Source: Solibacillus faecavium
GTDB taxonomy: Bacteria; Bacillota; Bacilli; Bacillales_A; Planococcaceae
NCBI RefSeq assembly: GCF_014836905.1
Contig: NZ_JACSPZ010000008.1
Span: forward strand, 102,614-166,613
Direction: 5' to 3'
DNA: 64,000 nucleotides
The position numbers and the translations under genes were made by a program. A model generated the notes under the pieces. It was not told where the DNA came from. It ran no database searches and saw nothing but the letters and a program-made list of their open reading frames with translations. The number at the start of each line of letters is the position of its first letter. Within the stretch, counting starts at the first letter, position 1. Shown in pieces: positions 9,105 to 17,053 of the stretch.

Positions 9105-9135
9105 AAGGAGGGACGGACGATTTAGTCCTACCTAT
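9105..9135 (+). promoter_or_regulatory. Displaced ribosome binding site of nusG with short hairpin
   Basis: The only good Shine-Dalgarno sequence, AAGGAG (9105-9110), lies 25 bases before the ATG at 9136. Between them a small stem GGAC (9111-9114) with GTCC (9125-9128) can form, leaving 7 bases to the start codon. No alternative in-frame start is closer to the binding site. Confidence 0.5.
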
Positions 9136-9675
9136 ATGGAGAAAAATTGGTATGTAGTTCATACGTATTCTGGTTATGAAAACCGAGTGAAAGCTAATCT
9201 TGAAAAACGTGTAGAAACTATGGGTATGCAAGATAAGATTTTCCGAGTAATCGTAGCTGAGCATGAGGAAATCGATGTAAAAGAAGACGGTAAGAAAAAA
9301 GCGGTAATGCGTAAAATCTTCCCTGGTTATGTTCTAGTAGAGTTGATTATGACAGACGACGCTTGGTATGTAGTCCGTAACACACCAGGGGTAACTGGTT
9401 TCATCGGTTCTTCAGGCGGCGGGGTTAAGCCAACGCCATTATTACCGGAAGAAGCAGAACGTTTACTTGCACAAATGGGCATGAACGAGTCTCAATTAGG
9501 TGAAGTTGAAATTTCTGTTGGTGAAGTTGTTGAAGTTCTTGAAGGGCCATTTGCACATTTCCAAGGTCGCGTAGAAGAAGTAGATGTAGATAAAGCGAAA
9601 CTAAAAGTTTTAGTAGATATGTTTGGTCGCGAAACAGTGATGGAACTAGATTTCAACCAAGTGCAAAAAATATAG
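9136..9675 (+). CDS. nusG: Transcription elongation and termination factor NusG
   Basis: NusG binds RNA polymerase near the upstream fork junction. In Bacilli it promotes sequence-specific pausing, and it can couple to Rho or the ribosome. The NGN domain covers about residues 1-115 (WYVVHTYSGYENRVKANLEK, FPGYVLVE, VVRNTPGVTGFIG) and the KOW domain about 125-178 (EVVEVLEGPFAHFQGRVEEV). Length 179 is standard. The start MEKNWYVVHTYSG matches the Bacillus protein, although its ribosome binding site is displaced upstream. Confidence 0.97.
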   Translation: MEKNWYVVHTYSGYENRVKANLEKRVETMGMQDKIFRVIVAEHEEIDVKEDGKKKAVMRKIFPGYVLVELIMTDDAWYVVRNTPGVTGFIGSSGGGVKPTPLLPEEAERLLAQMGMNESQLGEVEISVGEVVEVLEGPFAHFQGRVEEVDVDKAKLKVLVDMFGRETVMELDFNQVQKI

Positions 9676-9687
9676 AATTATTTAGAC

Positions 9688-9716
9688 TTGATTAAGCAAT
9701 TTAAAAGTGTTATCAT
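9688..9716 (+). promoter_or_regulatory. Promoter of the rplK-rplA operon
   Basis: TTGATT (9688-9693), a 17-base spacer and TATCAT (9711-9716) lie 135 bases before the rplK start. This leaves a leader of about 125 bases that contains the L1-site mimic. Confidence 0.55.
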
Positions 9717-9799
9717 TTCATAGGTCAGACTGTCATTCTATTTGATGTTTGATTTAATTAGTTTTAATGTTATCGGCTTAGCTGACGAACAGATATTGA

Positions 9800-9824
9800 G
9801 TGGGAGGGGCAACCCTATTACCAC
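9800..9824 (+). promoter_or_regulatory. Candidate L1-binding operator upstream of rplK
   Basis: The hairpin GTGG-GA-GGGG-CAA-CCC-TATTA-CCAC has an outer GTGG/CCAC stem, an inner GGG/CCC stem and an asymmetric internal loop starting with GA. L1 binds a GTGGGAG-containing asymmetric loop in 23S rRNA, and many bacteria place a mimic of it in front of the L11-L1 genes for autogenous repression. The match is by motif and shape; binding is inferred. Confidence 0.65.
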
Positions 9825-9850
9825 ATCACGGACTTAAGGAGGTGTGTCTC

Positions 9851-10276
9851 GTGGCTAAAAAAGTTATTAAAGTTGTAAAACTTCAAATCCCTGCTGGTAA
9901 AGCAAACCCAGCGCCACCGGTTGGTCCTGCATTAGGTCAAGCAGGTGTTAATATCATGGGATTCTGTAAAGAATTTAACGCTCGTACTGCTGATCAAGCT
10001 GGTCTTATTATTCCAGTTGAAATTTCAGTATTCGAAGATCGTTCATTTACTTTCATTACGAAAACTCCACCTGCAGCAGTGTTACTTAAAGTAGCAGCTG
10101 GTATCCAATCAGGATCTGGTGAACCAAACCGTAAGAAAGTTGCAACGGTTAAACGTGATAAAGTTCGCGAAATCGCTGAACAAAAAATGCCAGACCTTAA
10201 CGCTGCTTCAGTTGAAGCTGCTATGTTAATGGTTGAAGGTACTGCACGAAGCATGGGCATTACGATCGAAGACTAA
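9851..10276 (+). CDS. rplK: 50S ribosomal protein L11
   Basis: L11 forms the stalk base of the large subunit with the GTPase-associated region of 23S rRNA; it is needed for RelA activation and is part of the thiopeptide target. The N-terminus [17 protein letters not shown] and the [18 protein letters not shown] segment are typical. The frame extends back to 9800, but the GTG at 9851, with GGAGGTGT upstream, gives [10 protein letters not shown] and 141 residues, as in B. subtilis. The upstream extension would run through the L1-site hairpin and is rejected as coding. Confidence 0.97.
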   Translation: MAKKVIKVVKLQIPAGKANPAPPVGPALGQAGVNIMGFCKEFNARTADQAGLIIPVEISVFEDRSFTFITKTPPAAVLLKVAAGIQSGSGEPNRKKVATVKRDKVREIAEQKMPDLNAASVEAAMLMVEGTARSMGITIED

Positions 10277-10314
10277 TCCCATCTTCAACACTTGATGATG
10301 TTTTTGTTTTTTGG

Positions 10315-10358
10315 AAGGTTGCTGCACTCGGATACTAGTTTGATGAGTGCGCAACCTT
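10315..10358 (+). promoter_or_regulatory. Long stem-loop between rplK and rplA
   Basis: A 14-base-pair stem with one bulged T pairs AAGGTTGC-T-GCACTC (10315-10329) with GAGTGCGCAACCTT (10345-10358). There is no real T-run after it, so it does not look like a terminator. It lies directly before the second L1-site mimic and may position or insulate it. Confidence 0.55.
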
Positions 10359-10363
10359 TATTC

Positions 10364-10391
10364 GTGGGAGGTCCAAATCCGTTACAACCAC
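10364..10391 (+). promoter_or_regulatory. Second candidate L1-binding operator, upstream of rplA
   Basis: GTGGGAGG at 10364-10371 again starts a hairpin closed by GTGG (10364-10367) with CCAC (10388-10391). It has the same GTGGGAG sequence on the 5' side as the rplK operator. The inner stem is weaker. It overlaps the region just before the rplA ribosome binding site (AAGGAGG), so occupancy could block rplA translation directly. Confidence 0.55.
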
Positions 10392-10410
10392 AATCAAGGA
10401 GGAAATTATA

Positions 10411-11109
10411 ATGGCTAAAAAAGGTAAAAAACTGCAAGAAGCAGCTAAATTAATCGACCGCGCAACTTTATACTCTGTTGAAGAAGCAGTAGCATTAGCG
10501 CAAAAAACAAGCTCAGTAAACTTTGATGCAACTGTAGAAGTAGCATTCAAATTAGGTATCGACACTCGTAAGAATGACCAACAAATCCGTGGTGCGGTAG
10601 TATTACCACACGGTACTGGTAAAACTCAACGCGTTTTAGTTTTCGCTAAAGGCGAAAAAATTAAAGAAGCAGAAGCTGCTGGTGCTGATTATGTAGGCGA
10701 TGCAGAATACATCCAAAAAATCCAACAAGGTTGGTTTGATTTCGATGTAATCGTTGCAACTCCTGACATGATGGGTGAAGTTGGTAAATTAGGTCGTGTA
10801 TTAGGTCCTAAAGGTTTAATGCCAAACCCTAAAACAGGTACAGTTACATTTGACGTAACAAAAGCTATCGAAGAAATCAAAGCTGGTAAAGTAGAATACC
10901 GTGCTGAAAAGTCTGGTATCATCCACGCACCAATTGGTAAAGTTTCTTTCGATACAAACAAATTAGTAGAAAACTTCTTAGCTGTTTTTGAAGTAGTTCA
11001 AAAAGCTAAGCCAGCTGCAGCAAAAGGTACTTACATGAAGTCTGTAAATGTTACAACTACAATGGGTCCTGCTGTAAAAGTTGACGCTGCTAACGTAACT
11101 ATTAAGTAA
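10411..11109 (+). CDS. rplA: 50S ribosomal protein L1
   Basis: L1 forms the mobile L1 stalk that helps eject deacylated tRNA from the E site, and it is a translational repressor of its own operon in many bacteria. The 232-residue length is normal. Family motifs include [14 protein letters not shown], the [18 protein letters not shown] segment and the C-terminal [25 protein letters not shown] lies 7 bases before the ATG. Two hairpins that resemble the L1 site of 23S rRNA lie upstream in this operon. Confidence 0.98.
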   Translation: MAKKGKKLQEAAKLIDRATLYSVEEAVALAQKTSSVNFDATVEVAFKLGIDTRKNDQQIRGAVVLPHGTGKTQRVLVFAKGEKIKEAEAAGADYVGDAEYIQKIQQGWFDFDVIVATPDMMGEVGKLGRVLGPKGLMPNPKTGTVTFDVTKAIEEIKAGKVEYRAEKSGIIHAPIGKVSFDTNKLVENFLAVFEVVQKAKPAAAKGTYMKSVNVTTTMGPAVKVDAANVTIK

Positions 11110-11144
11110 TTATCCGATTTTTAAAAATCGTAAAATAAAATTTG

Positions 11145-11173
11145 TTGACAACACATCTCTTACTTGATAAGAT
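11145..11173 (+). promoter_or_regulatory. Promoter of rplJ-rplL
   Basis: A perfect -35 TTGACA (11145-11150), a 17-base spacer and TAAGAT (11168-11173) form a good sigma-A promoter. It directs transcription into the L10 leader. Confidence 0.75.
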
Positions 11174-11179
11174 GAATGC

Positions 11180-11363
11180 TGTTGTGAATCATCCATTTGT
11201 ACCGTAGACAGTAGGGGTGCCAATATTGCACTTAATGAGCCTACCGAGGACATCGGAGTTCGGATTCTTTTTAAGATGATGTACTTTCAGCCTCTATGTC
11301 TATTTTGATGTAGAGGCTTTTCTTTGTCGGTATAAATGACTCATTCTAATAGGAGGTGTCATC
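11180..11363 (+). promoter_or_regulatory. L10 leader (autoregulatory mRNA element)
   Basis: The leader folds into a nested stem with GTAGG (11211-11215) paired to CCTAC (11240-11244), and GTGC (11217-11220) to GCAC (11228-11231). A CCGA/TCGG hairpin follows, and an intrinsic terminator is at 11289-11325. This is the arrangement of Bacillus L10 leaders, where the L10-L12 complex binds the kinked stem and promotes termination ahead of rplJ. Identification rests on position, folding and the terminator. Confidence 0.8.
11289..11325 (+). terminator. Attenuator terminator of the L10 leader
   Basis: The stem AGCCTCTA (11289-11296) with TAGAGGCT (11311-11318) is followed by a T-rich tail (TTTTCTTT), 38 bases before rplJ. 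Confidence 0.8.
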
Positions 11364-11864
11364 ATGAGCAAAGCAATCGAAACAAAAAAAGTTCAAGTTC
11401 AAGAAATCGCTGATAAATTCTCAGCTGCTGCTTCTATCGTAGTAGTAGATTACCGTGGTTTAACTGTAGCGCAAGTAACAGAATTACGTAAGCAATTACG
11501 TGAAGCTGGTGTTGAGTTCAAAGTATATAAAAATACTTTATCTCGTCGTGCTGCTGAAACTGCTGGTTTAGAAGGAATCAATGAATTCTTAACTGGTCCA
11601 AATGCTATCGCATTCTCTAACGAGGACGTAGTAGCTCCTGCTAAAATTATTAACGAATTCGCTAAGAAAAACGAAGCGTTAGAAATTAAAGCTGGTATCA
11701 TCGAAGGTACTGTGGCATCAGTTGAAGACGTTAAAGCTCTTGCAGAACTTCCATCTCGCGAAGGTCTATTATCAATGCTTTTATCTGTACTTCAAGCTCC
11801 AGTGCGCAACTTCGCACTTGCAACAAAAGCTGTTGCAGAACAAAAAGAAGAGCAAGGCGCTTAA
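11364..11864 (+). CDS. rplJ: 50S ribosomal protein L10
   Basis: L10 anchors the L7/L12 dimers to the stalk base of the large subunit and represses its own operon. The 166-residue sequence has the N-terminal rRNA-binding domain ([20 protein letters not shown], the [11 protein letters not shown] segment) and a C-terminal helix that carries L12 dimers. AGGAGGTG precedes the ATG. Transcription passes the L10 leader attenuator first; rplL follows 71 bases downstream. Confidence 0.98.
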   Translation: MSKAIETKKVQVQEIADKFSAAASIVVVDYRGLTVAQVTELRKQLREAGVEFKVYKNTLSRRAAETAGLEGINEFLTGPNAIAFSNEDVVAPAKIINEFAKKNEALEIKAGIIEGTVASVEDVKALAELPSREGLLSMLLSVLQAPVRNFALATKAVAEQKEEQGA

Positions 11865-11935
11865 TATTAGCCTCTTAACTTCAACAATCAGGCAAATTGC
11901 CTAAACTAATAAACATTCCATAGGAGGAAATTAAA

Positions 11936-12295
11936 ATGAACAAAGAGCAAATCTTAGAAGCTATCAAAGCTATGACAGTTCTAGAATTAAACGACTTAGT
12001 AAAAGCAATCGAAGAAGAATTCGGTGTAACAGCTGCTGCTCCAGTAGCAGTAGTTGCTGGCGGTGCTGCTGCAGCTGAAGAAAAAACTGAGTTTGACGTA
12101 GTATTAACATCTGCTGGTCAAGAAAAAATTAAAGTAATCAAAGTGGTTCGTGAAATCACTGGATTAGGTTTAAAAGAAGCTAAAGAGGTTGTTGACAACG
12201 CTCCTAAAGCTCTTAAAGAAGGCGTTTCTAAAGATGACGCTGAAGCTATCAAAGCTAAACTTGAAGAAGTTGGCGCTTCAGTAGAAGTTAAATAA
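11936..12295 (+). CDS. rplL: 50S ribosomal protein L7/L12
   Basis: L7/L12 is the multi-copy stalk protein that recruits translational GTPases such as EF-G and EF-Tu, both encoded later in this window. The 119-residue protein has the N-terminal dimerisation helix, an Ala-rich hinge (about residues 33-50) and the C-terminal factor-binding domain with [20 protein letters not shown]. It is the last gene of the rplJL unit; a terminator follows at 12344. Confidence 0.98.
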   Translation: MNKEQILEAIKAMTVLELNDLVKAIEEEFGVTAAAPVAVVAGGAAAAEEKTEFDVVLTSAGQEKIKVIKVVREITGLGLKEAKEVVDNAPKALKEGVSKDDAEAIKAKLEEVGASVEVK

Positions 12296-12343
12296 TTTTA
12301 GTTTAACTTTATTTAATAGCTATGCCTATTGCTTAGCTTAATA

Positions 12344-12383
12344 AGGAAAGCTCGTCACAATTTTGCGGCGGGCTTTTCTTTAT
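12344..12383 (+). terminator. Terminator after rplL
   Basis: AAAGCTCGTC pairs with GGCGGGCTTT using two G-T pairs, followed by TTTCTTTATTT. Confidence 0.7.
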
Positions 12384-12412
12384 TTAACTTTTAGTGGATG
12401 AGAATGTATAAT
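12384..12412 (+). promoter_or_regulatory. Promoter of the rsmC-like gene
   Basis: TTAACT (12384-12389), a 17-base spacer and a perfect TATAAT (12407-12412) lie directly after the rplL terminator, 81 bases before the start codon. Confidence 0.6.
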
Positions 12413-12446
12413 TTTTAAAAGAAATCCACATAAAGAAAAAAGACAG

Positions 12447-12476
12447 CATTTCGCATGTTGGTGCAAATGTGTTTTT
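12447..12476 (+). terminator. Attenuator-like hairpin before the rsmC-like gene
   Basis: CATTT-c-GCA (12447-12455) pairs with TGCAAATG (12462-12469) and is followed by TGTTTTTC. It lies between the promoter and the ribosome binding site of the next gene, so read-through would be needed for expression. Confidence 0.5.
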
Positions 12477-12492
12477 CTAAGGAGGCATATCG

Positions 12493-13095
12493 ATGTCTGA
12501 ACATTATTATTCAAATAAGCCTCAATCTGAAAGTAAACCACGCCAATGGAAATTTACTTTATTAGGTAATACGTTTACGTTCGAAACGGATACGGGTGTA
12601 TTCAGTAAAAGCGAAGTAGATTTTGGTTCCCGTGTGCTTATCGATGCTTTTGAAATGCCTGAAGTTGAAGGTGTTTTACTTGATGTAGGCTGTGGCTATG
12701 GACCAATCGGATTGTCGATTGCAAAAAACAACCCTGACCGTGAAGTGTTCATGATGGATATTAACTCACGTGCAGTTAGTTTGTCTCAAAAAAACGCCCA
12801 ACTTAACGGGGTTCAAAATGTACGTATTTTTGAAAGTGATGGATTGGATGCTGTAGATACTAAATCAAAAGTAGCGGCAGTATTAACGAATCCACCAATC
12901 CGTGCAGGAAAAGAAACGGTTTTTAAGTTTTACGACCGCGCATATGAGCTGCTTGTGGAAAATGGTGAACTATGGATTGTTATTCAGAAGAAGCAAGGTG
13001 CTCCATCGACAATGAGTCATTTAGAAGAAATGTTTTCAGAAGTAGATGTTGTTGAGAAGAAAAAAGGATATTGGATCATTCGTGCAAAAAAATAA
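12493..13095 (+). CDS. Class I SAM-dependent methyltransferase, RsmC-like (YbxB)
   Basis: The 200-residue protein has a single Rossmann-fold methyltransferase domain. The SAM-binding motif I is LLDVGCGYGPIGLSIA and the catalytic NPP motif is LTNPPIRAGK, as in the RsmC/RlmG group that methylates exocyclic N2 of guanine in rRNA. E. coli RsmC has two such domains; this is the single-domain Bacillus YbxB form. It has its own promoter and sits between rplL and rpoB, as ybxB does in B. subtilis. Its substrate is inferred from the family. Confidence 0.88.
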   Translation: MSEHYYSNKPQSESKPRQWKFTLLGNTFTFETDTGVFSKSEVDFGSRVLIDAFEMPEVEGVLLDVGCGYGPIGLSIAKNNPDREVFMMDINSRAVSLSQKNAQLNGVQNVRIFESDGLDAVDTKSKVAAVLTNPPIRAGKETVFKFYDRAYELLVENGELWIVIQKKQGAPSTMSHLEEMFSEVDVVEKKKGYWIIRAKK

Positions 13096-13114
13096 GTAAG
13101 ATCTATATCAAATA

Positions 13115-13148
13115 TTGACTTGACAAATTGAGTGTGATAACATAATAA
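13115..13148 (+). promoter_or_regulatory. Overlapping promoters of rpoB
   Basis: Two sigma-A registers overlap: TTGACT (13115-13120) with TAACAT (13138-13143), and TTGACA (13120-13125) with TAATAA (13143-13148), each with 17-base spacing. One or both would start an rpoB leader of nearly 200 bases. Confidence 0.65.
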
Positions 13149-13276
13149 AATGCAAAATTATTATTTTGAGGTAGTATGCCCTTTTGCATTATTTATTCAA
13201 ATTTACGGGTATACTTGCTAAGAATAAGTTAAGTTTAACCGAAAATGAGGTTTTAAAAAAGTCTCGTTTTCTTTTT
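13148..13276 (+). promoter_or_regulatory. Structured rpoB leader with attenuator-like terminator
   Basis: Three helices are visible. AATGCAAAA (13148-13156) can pair with TTTTGCATT (about 13182-13190). GTATGCCC (13174-13181) pairs with GGGTATAC (13207-13214) with one G-T pair. GAAAATGAG pairs with CTCGTTTTC at 13241-13271, followed by TTTTT. The first two helices are mutually exclusive by position, because the 3' arm of one lies in the loop of the other. This layout resembles an attenuator; regulation is inferred. Confidence 0.55.
13241..13276 (+). terminator. Intrinsic terminator inside the rpoB leader
   Basis: GAAAATGAG (13241-13249) pairs with CTCGTTTTC with one G-T pair, followed by five T residues. 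It lies downstream of the rpoB promoter and about 70 bases before the start codon. Confidence 0.6.
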
Positions 13277-13348
13277 GTCTTTCGAAATCATACACCATTT
13301 GTATGTTTTTGCAAAGACCTATTATCGCTTTATTGAGGGGTGAATGAG

Positions 13349-16300
13349 TTGACAGGTCAACTAGTTCAGTACGGACAACACCGCCAGCGTAGAAGCTTTG
13401 CGCGTATTAGTGAGGTGCTGGAACTTCCGAATTTAATCGAAATCCAAACAGCATCTTATGAGTGGTTCCTTGAAGAAGGGTTGCGCGAGATGTTCCACGA
13501 CATTTCTCCAATCGAGGATTTTACAGGTAATCTTTCATTAGAATTCGTTGATTATACTTTAGGTGAACCTAAGTATGAAGTGGACGAATGTAAAGAACGT
13601 GACGTTACTTATGCTGCGCCACTGCGTGTGAAAGTGCGTTTGCACAACAAAGAAACAAACGAAGTTAAAGAGCAAGATGTCTTTATGGGTGATTTCCCGT
13701 TAATGACAGAAACAGGCACATTTATCATTAATGGTGCTGAGCGTGTTATCGTGTCTCAGTTAGTTCGTTCTCCAAGTGTATACTTCCACGAAAAAACGGA
13801 TAAAAACGGTAAAAAAGGCTTTGGTGCTACAGTTATTCCTAACCGTGGTGCATGGCTAGAATACGAAACAGATGCAAAAGACGTTGTCTATGTACGTATC
13901 GATCGTACACGTAAGTTACCGGTAACGGTACTTTTACGTGCATTAGGTTTCGGCTCGGACCAAGAAATTTTAGATATCATTGGTGACAATGAGTATTTAC
14001 GTAACACGTTAGAAAAGGATAACACAGAAGGTACTGAAAAGGCTCTTCTTGAAATCTATGAACGTTTACGTCCAGGTGAACCACCGACAGTTGAATCTGC
14101 GAAGAATCTATTATATTCTCGCTTCTTTGATGCAAAACGCTATGATTTAGCGAATGTTGGTCGTTACAAAATGAACAAAAAGCTTCACATCAAAAATCGT
14201 TTATTCAACCAAACGATTGCAGAAACATTAGTAGATCCTGATACAGGGGAAATTATTGTTGAAGCAGGTACATTATTAGACCGCCGTAATCTTGATAAGT
14301 TAATCCCTTATTTAGAAAGTGGTGTAGGATTCCGTACATTAAACCAAGTTGGTGGCGTATTGGAAGATGACATTACAATCCAGTCGGTTAAAATCTTTGC
14401 ACCAAATGATGAAGCACAAAAAGAAATTAATGTTATTTCAAACGCTTATGTAGATGAAGAAGTGAAAAACATTACACCGGCCGATGTATTGGCTTCTGTA
14501 TCGTACTTCTTCAATTTATTATATGACGTTGGTAACACAGATGATATTGACCATTTAGGTAACCGTCGTTTACGTTCTGTTGGTGAGTTATTACAAAACC
14601 AATTCCGTATCGGTTTATCTCGTATGGAACGTGTTGTACGTGAGCGTATGTCAATTAATGATACAGCGGCAATCGTACCACAACAGTTAATCAATATTCG
14701 TCCGGTTATTGCATCAATTAAAGAGTTCTTTGGTAGCTCTCAATTATCTCAGTTCATGGACCAAACAAACCCGTTAGCAGAGTTGACGCACAAACGTCGT
14801 CTATCTGCATTAGGACCGGGTGGTTTAACACGTGAGCGTGCAGGTATGGAAGTGCGTGACGTTCACTACTCTCACTATGGGCGTATGTGTCCAATCGAAA
14901 CGCCAGAGGGACCAAACATCGGTCTTATCAACTCTTTATCTTCATTCGCAAAAGTTAACAAATTTGGATTCATCGAGACACCTTACCGCCGTGTTGATCC
15001 GGAAACAGGTGCTGTTACGAAAGAAATCCATTATTTAACGGCTGATGAAGAAGATAACTATGTAGTTGCACAAGCAAACTCTATTTTAAATGATGATGGT
15101 ACATTCGCTAACGAAGAGGTTGTAGGACGTTTCCGTGGCGATAACACAGTATTTACAAGAGACCGCATCGACTATATGGATGTATCACCAAAACAAGTAG
15201 TATCTGCTGCCACTGCATGTATTCCGTTCTTAGAAAACGACGACTCAAACCGTGCGTTAATGGGAGCGAACATGCAACGTCAAGCTGTTCCGTTATTATA
15301 TCCAAATGCACCATTCGTTGGTACGGGTATGGAGCATGTTGACGCGCGTGATTCAGGTGCTGCTGTTGTAGCAAAATATGACGGTATTGTAGAACATGTA
15401 GAAGCACGTTCAATCCATGTACGTCGTATTGAGTTAGTAGATGGTAAAGAAGTTAAGGGTGACTTAACTAAATATAAATTACAAAAATTCATTCGTTCTA
15501 ACCAAGGTACATCTTATAACCAACGCCCAATCGTAAAAGTTGGCGACCGTGTAAAACCTCGTGATATTTTAGCTGATGGTCCTTCAATGGAAAAAGGCGA
15601 ATTAGCACTTGGTCAAAACGTACTTGTTGCGTTTATGACATGGGACGGCTTCAACTACGAGGATGCTGTAATTATGAGCGAACGCCTTGTAAAAGACGAT
15701 GTATATACTTCTGTTCATATTGAAGAATATGAGTCGGAATCTCGTGATACTAAGCTTGGACCTGAAGAAATCACACGTGACATTCCAAACGTAGGGGAAG
15801 ATGCACTTCGAAACCTAGATGATCGCGGAATTATCCGTATCGGTGCGGAAGTACGTGACGGTGATATTTTAGTAGGTAAAGTTACGCCTAAAGGGGTTAC
15901 AGAGTTAACTGCGGAAGAGCGTTTATTACATGCTATCTTTGGTGAAAAGGCACGTGAAGTACGCGATACGTCTCTACGTGTACCACACGGGGCTGGCGGT
16001 ATCATTTTAGATGTTAAAGTATTCAACCGTGAAGACGGTGACGAATTACCACCAGGTGTAAACCAATTAGTTCGTGCTTATATTGTTCAAAAACGTAAAA
16101 TTCGCGTTGGTGACAAGATGGCCGGACGTCACGGTAACAAAGGTGTAATTTCACGTATTTTACCGGAAGAGGATATGCCGTTTATGCCAGACGGAACACC
16201 AGTAGATATCATGCTTAACCCACTAGGGGTACCTTCACGTATGAACATCGGACAAGTACTGGAGCTGCATTTAGGTATGGCTTCACGTTACTTAGGCATT

Positions 16301-16906
16301 CATATGGCTTCACCAGTATTTGATGGTGCCAACGAAGCTGATGTTTGGGAAACGATGGAAGAAGCTGGTATGAACCGTGATGGTAAAACAATTCTTTATG
16401 ATGGACGTTCAGGTGAGCCATTCGATAACCGTGTTTCTGTTGGTGTCATGTATATGATTAAACTAGCGCACATGGTTGACGATAAACTTCACGCACGTTC
16501 AACTGGACCTTACTCATTAGTAACGCAACAGCCGCTTGGTGGTAAAGCACAATTCGGTGGTCAGCGCTTCGGTGAGATGGAGGTTTGGGCACTTGAAGCA
16601 TACGGTGCTGCTTACACGTTACAAGAGATTTTAACTGTAAAATCAGATGACGTTGTAGGTCGTGTGAAAACATACGAAGCTATTGTAAAAGGTGAAAGTG
16701 TTCCAGAACCAGGTGTACCAGAATCATTCAAAGTATTAATTAAAGAACTTCAATCATTAGGTATGGATGTGAAGATGCTTACAATCAATGACGAGGAAGT
16801 AGAATTACGCGACCTTGACGATGAGGAAGAAGTAGCTCCACCAGCTTCAGAAGCTGGACGCCCATCTGATGATAAAGAAGAAGACCCAGTAGAATCATTT
16901 GAATAA
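13349..16906 (+). CDS. rpoB: DNA-directed RNA polymerase subunit beta
   Basis: RpoB forms one pincer of the RNA polymerase and part of the catalytic centre. All conserved blocks are present, including the rifampicin pocket around residues 464-490 ([19 protein letters not shown], with the drug-contact Gln, Asp, His, Arg and Ser all wild type). The C-terminal [19 protein letters not shown] block is also intact. The frame opens at a GTG at 13340, but TTG at 13349 gives the conserved MTGQLVQYG start and sits 7 bases after GAGGGGTG; the product is 1185 residues. The C-terminal tail is acidic. A strong terminator-like hairpin follows before rpoC. Confidence 0.97.
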   Translation: MTGQLVQYGQHRQRRSFARISEVLELPNLIEIQTASYEWFLEEGLREMFHDISPIEDFTGNLSLEFVDYTLGEPKYEVDECKERDVTYAAPLRVKVRLHNKETNEVKEQDVFMGDFPLMTETGTFIINGAERVIVSQLVRSPSVYFHEKTDKNGKKGFGATVIPNRGAWLEYETDAKDVVYVRIDRTRKLPVTVLLRALGFGSDQEILDIIGDNEYLRNTLEKDNTEGTEKALLEIYERLRPGEPPTVESAKNLLYSRFFDAKRYDLANVGRYKMNKKLHIKNRLFNQTIAETLVDPDTGEIIVEAGTLLDRRNLDKLIPYLESGVGFRTLNQVGGVLEDDITIQSVKIFAPNDEAQKEINVISNAYVDEEVKNITPADVLASVSYFFNLLYDVGNTDDIDHLGNRRLRSVGELLQNQFRIGLSRMERVVRERMSINDTAAIVPQQLINIRPVIASIKEFFGSSQLSQFMDQTNPLAELTHKRRLSALGPGGLTRERAGMEVRDVHYSHYGRMCPIETPEGPNIGLINSLSSFAKVNKFGFIETPYRRVDPETGAVTKEIHYLTADEEDNYVVAQANSILNDDGTFANEEVVGRFRGDNTVFTRDRIDYMDVSPKQVVSAATACIPFLENDDSNRALMGANMQRQAVPLLYPNAPFVGTGMEHVDARDSGAAVVAKYDGIVEHVEARSIHVRRIELVDGKEVKGDLTKYKLQKFIRSNQGTSYNQRPIVKVGDRVKPRDILADGPSMEKGELALGQNVLVAFMTWDGFNYEDAVIMSERLVKDDVYTSVHIEEYESESRDTKLGPEEITRDIPNVGEDALRNLDDRGIIRIGAEVRDGDILVGKVTPKGVTELTAEERLLHAIFGEKAREVRDTSLRVPHGAGGIILDVKVFNREDGDELPPGVNQLVRAYIVQKRKIRVGDKMAGRHGNKGVISRILPEEDMPFMPDGTPVDIMLNPLGVPSRMNIGQVLELHLGMASRYLGIHMASPVFDGANEADVWETMEEAGMNRDGKTILYDGRSGEPFDNRVSVGVMYMIKLAHMVDDKLHARSTGPYSLVTQQPLGGKAQFGGQRFGEMEVWALEAYGAAYTLQEILTVKSDDVVGRVKTYEAIVKGESVPEPGVPESFKVLIKELQSLGMDVKMLTINDEEVELRDLDDEEEVAPPASEAGRPSDDKEEDPVESFE

Positions 16907-16915
16907 CTTCAATTG

Positions 16916-16948
16916 AATCGGGCAGGTATATGCCCTGCCCGATTTTTC
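16916..16948 (+). terminator. Strong terminator-like hairpin between rpoB and rpoC
   Basis: A perfect 11-base-pair stem AATCGGGCAGG (16916-16926) with CCTGCCCGATT (16934-16944) overlaps a five-T run. It starts nine bases after the rpoB stop. I see no strong promoter between it and rpoC. Confidence 0.75.
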
Positions 16949-17053
16949 TTATGTTTTAGATGCAAGTTTCATTATGGCCTAATATGAAATTTTGTAAGTG
17001 TAGAGCTACATTAAAAGTCATTTACGACTTATAACTAAAGGGAGGTAGGCTCC

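Noticed and set aside
9800..9850. N-terminal extension of L11 from an in-frame upstream GTG
   Set aside because: The extra 17 residues have no family match and would be coded by the L1-site hairpin; GTG at 9851 has the proper ribosome binding site.
14740..14820. Rifampicin-resistance changes in rpoB
   Set aside because: The pocket residues (Gln, Asp, His, Arg, Ser) are all wild type.
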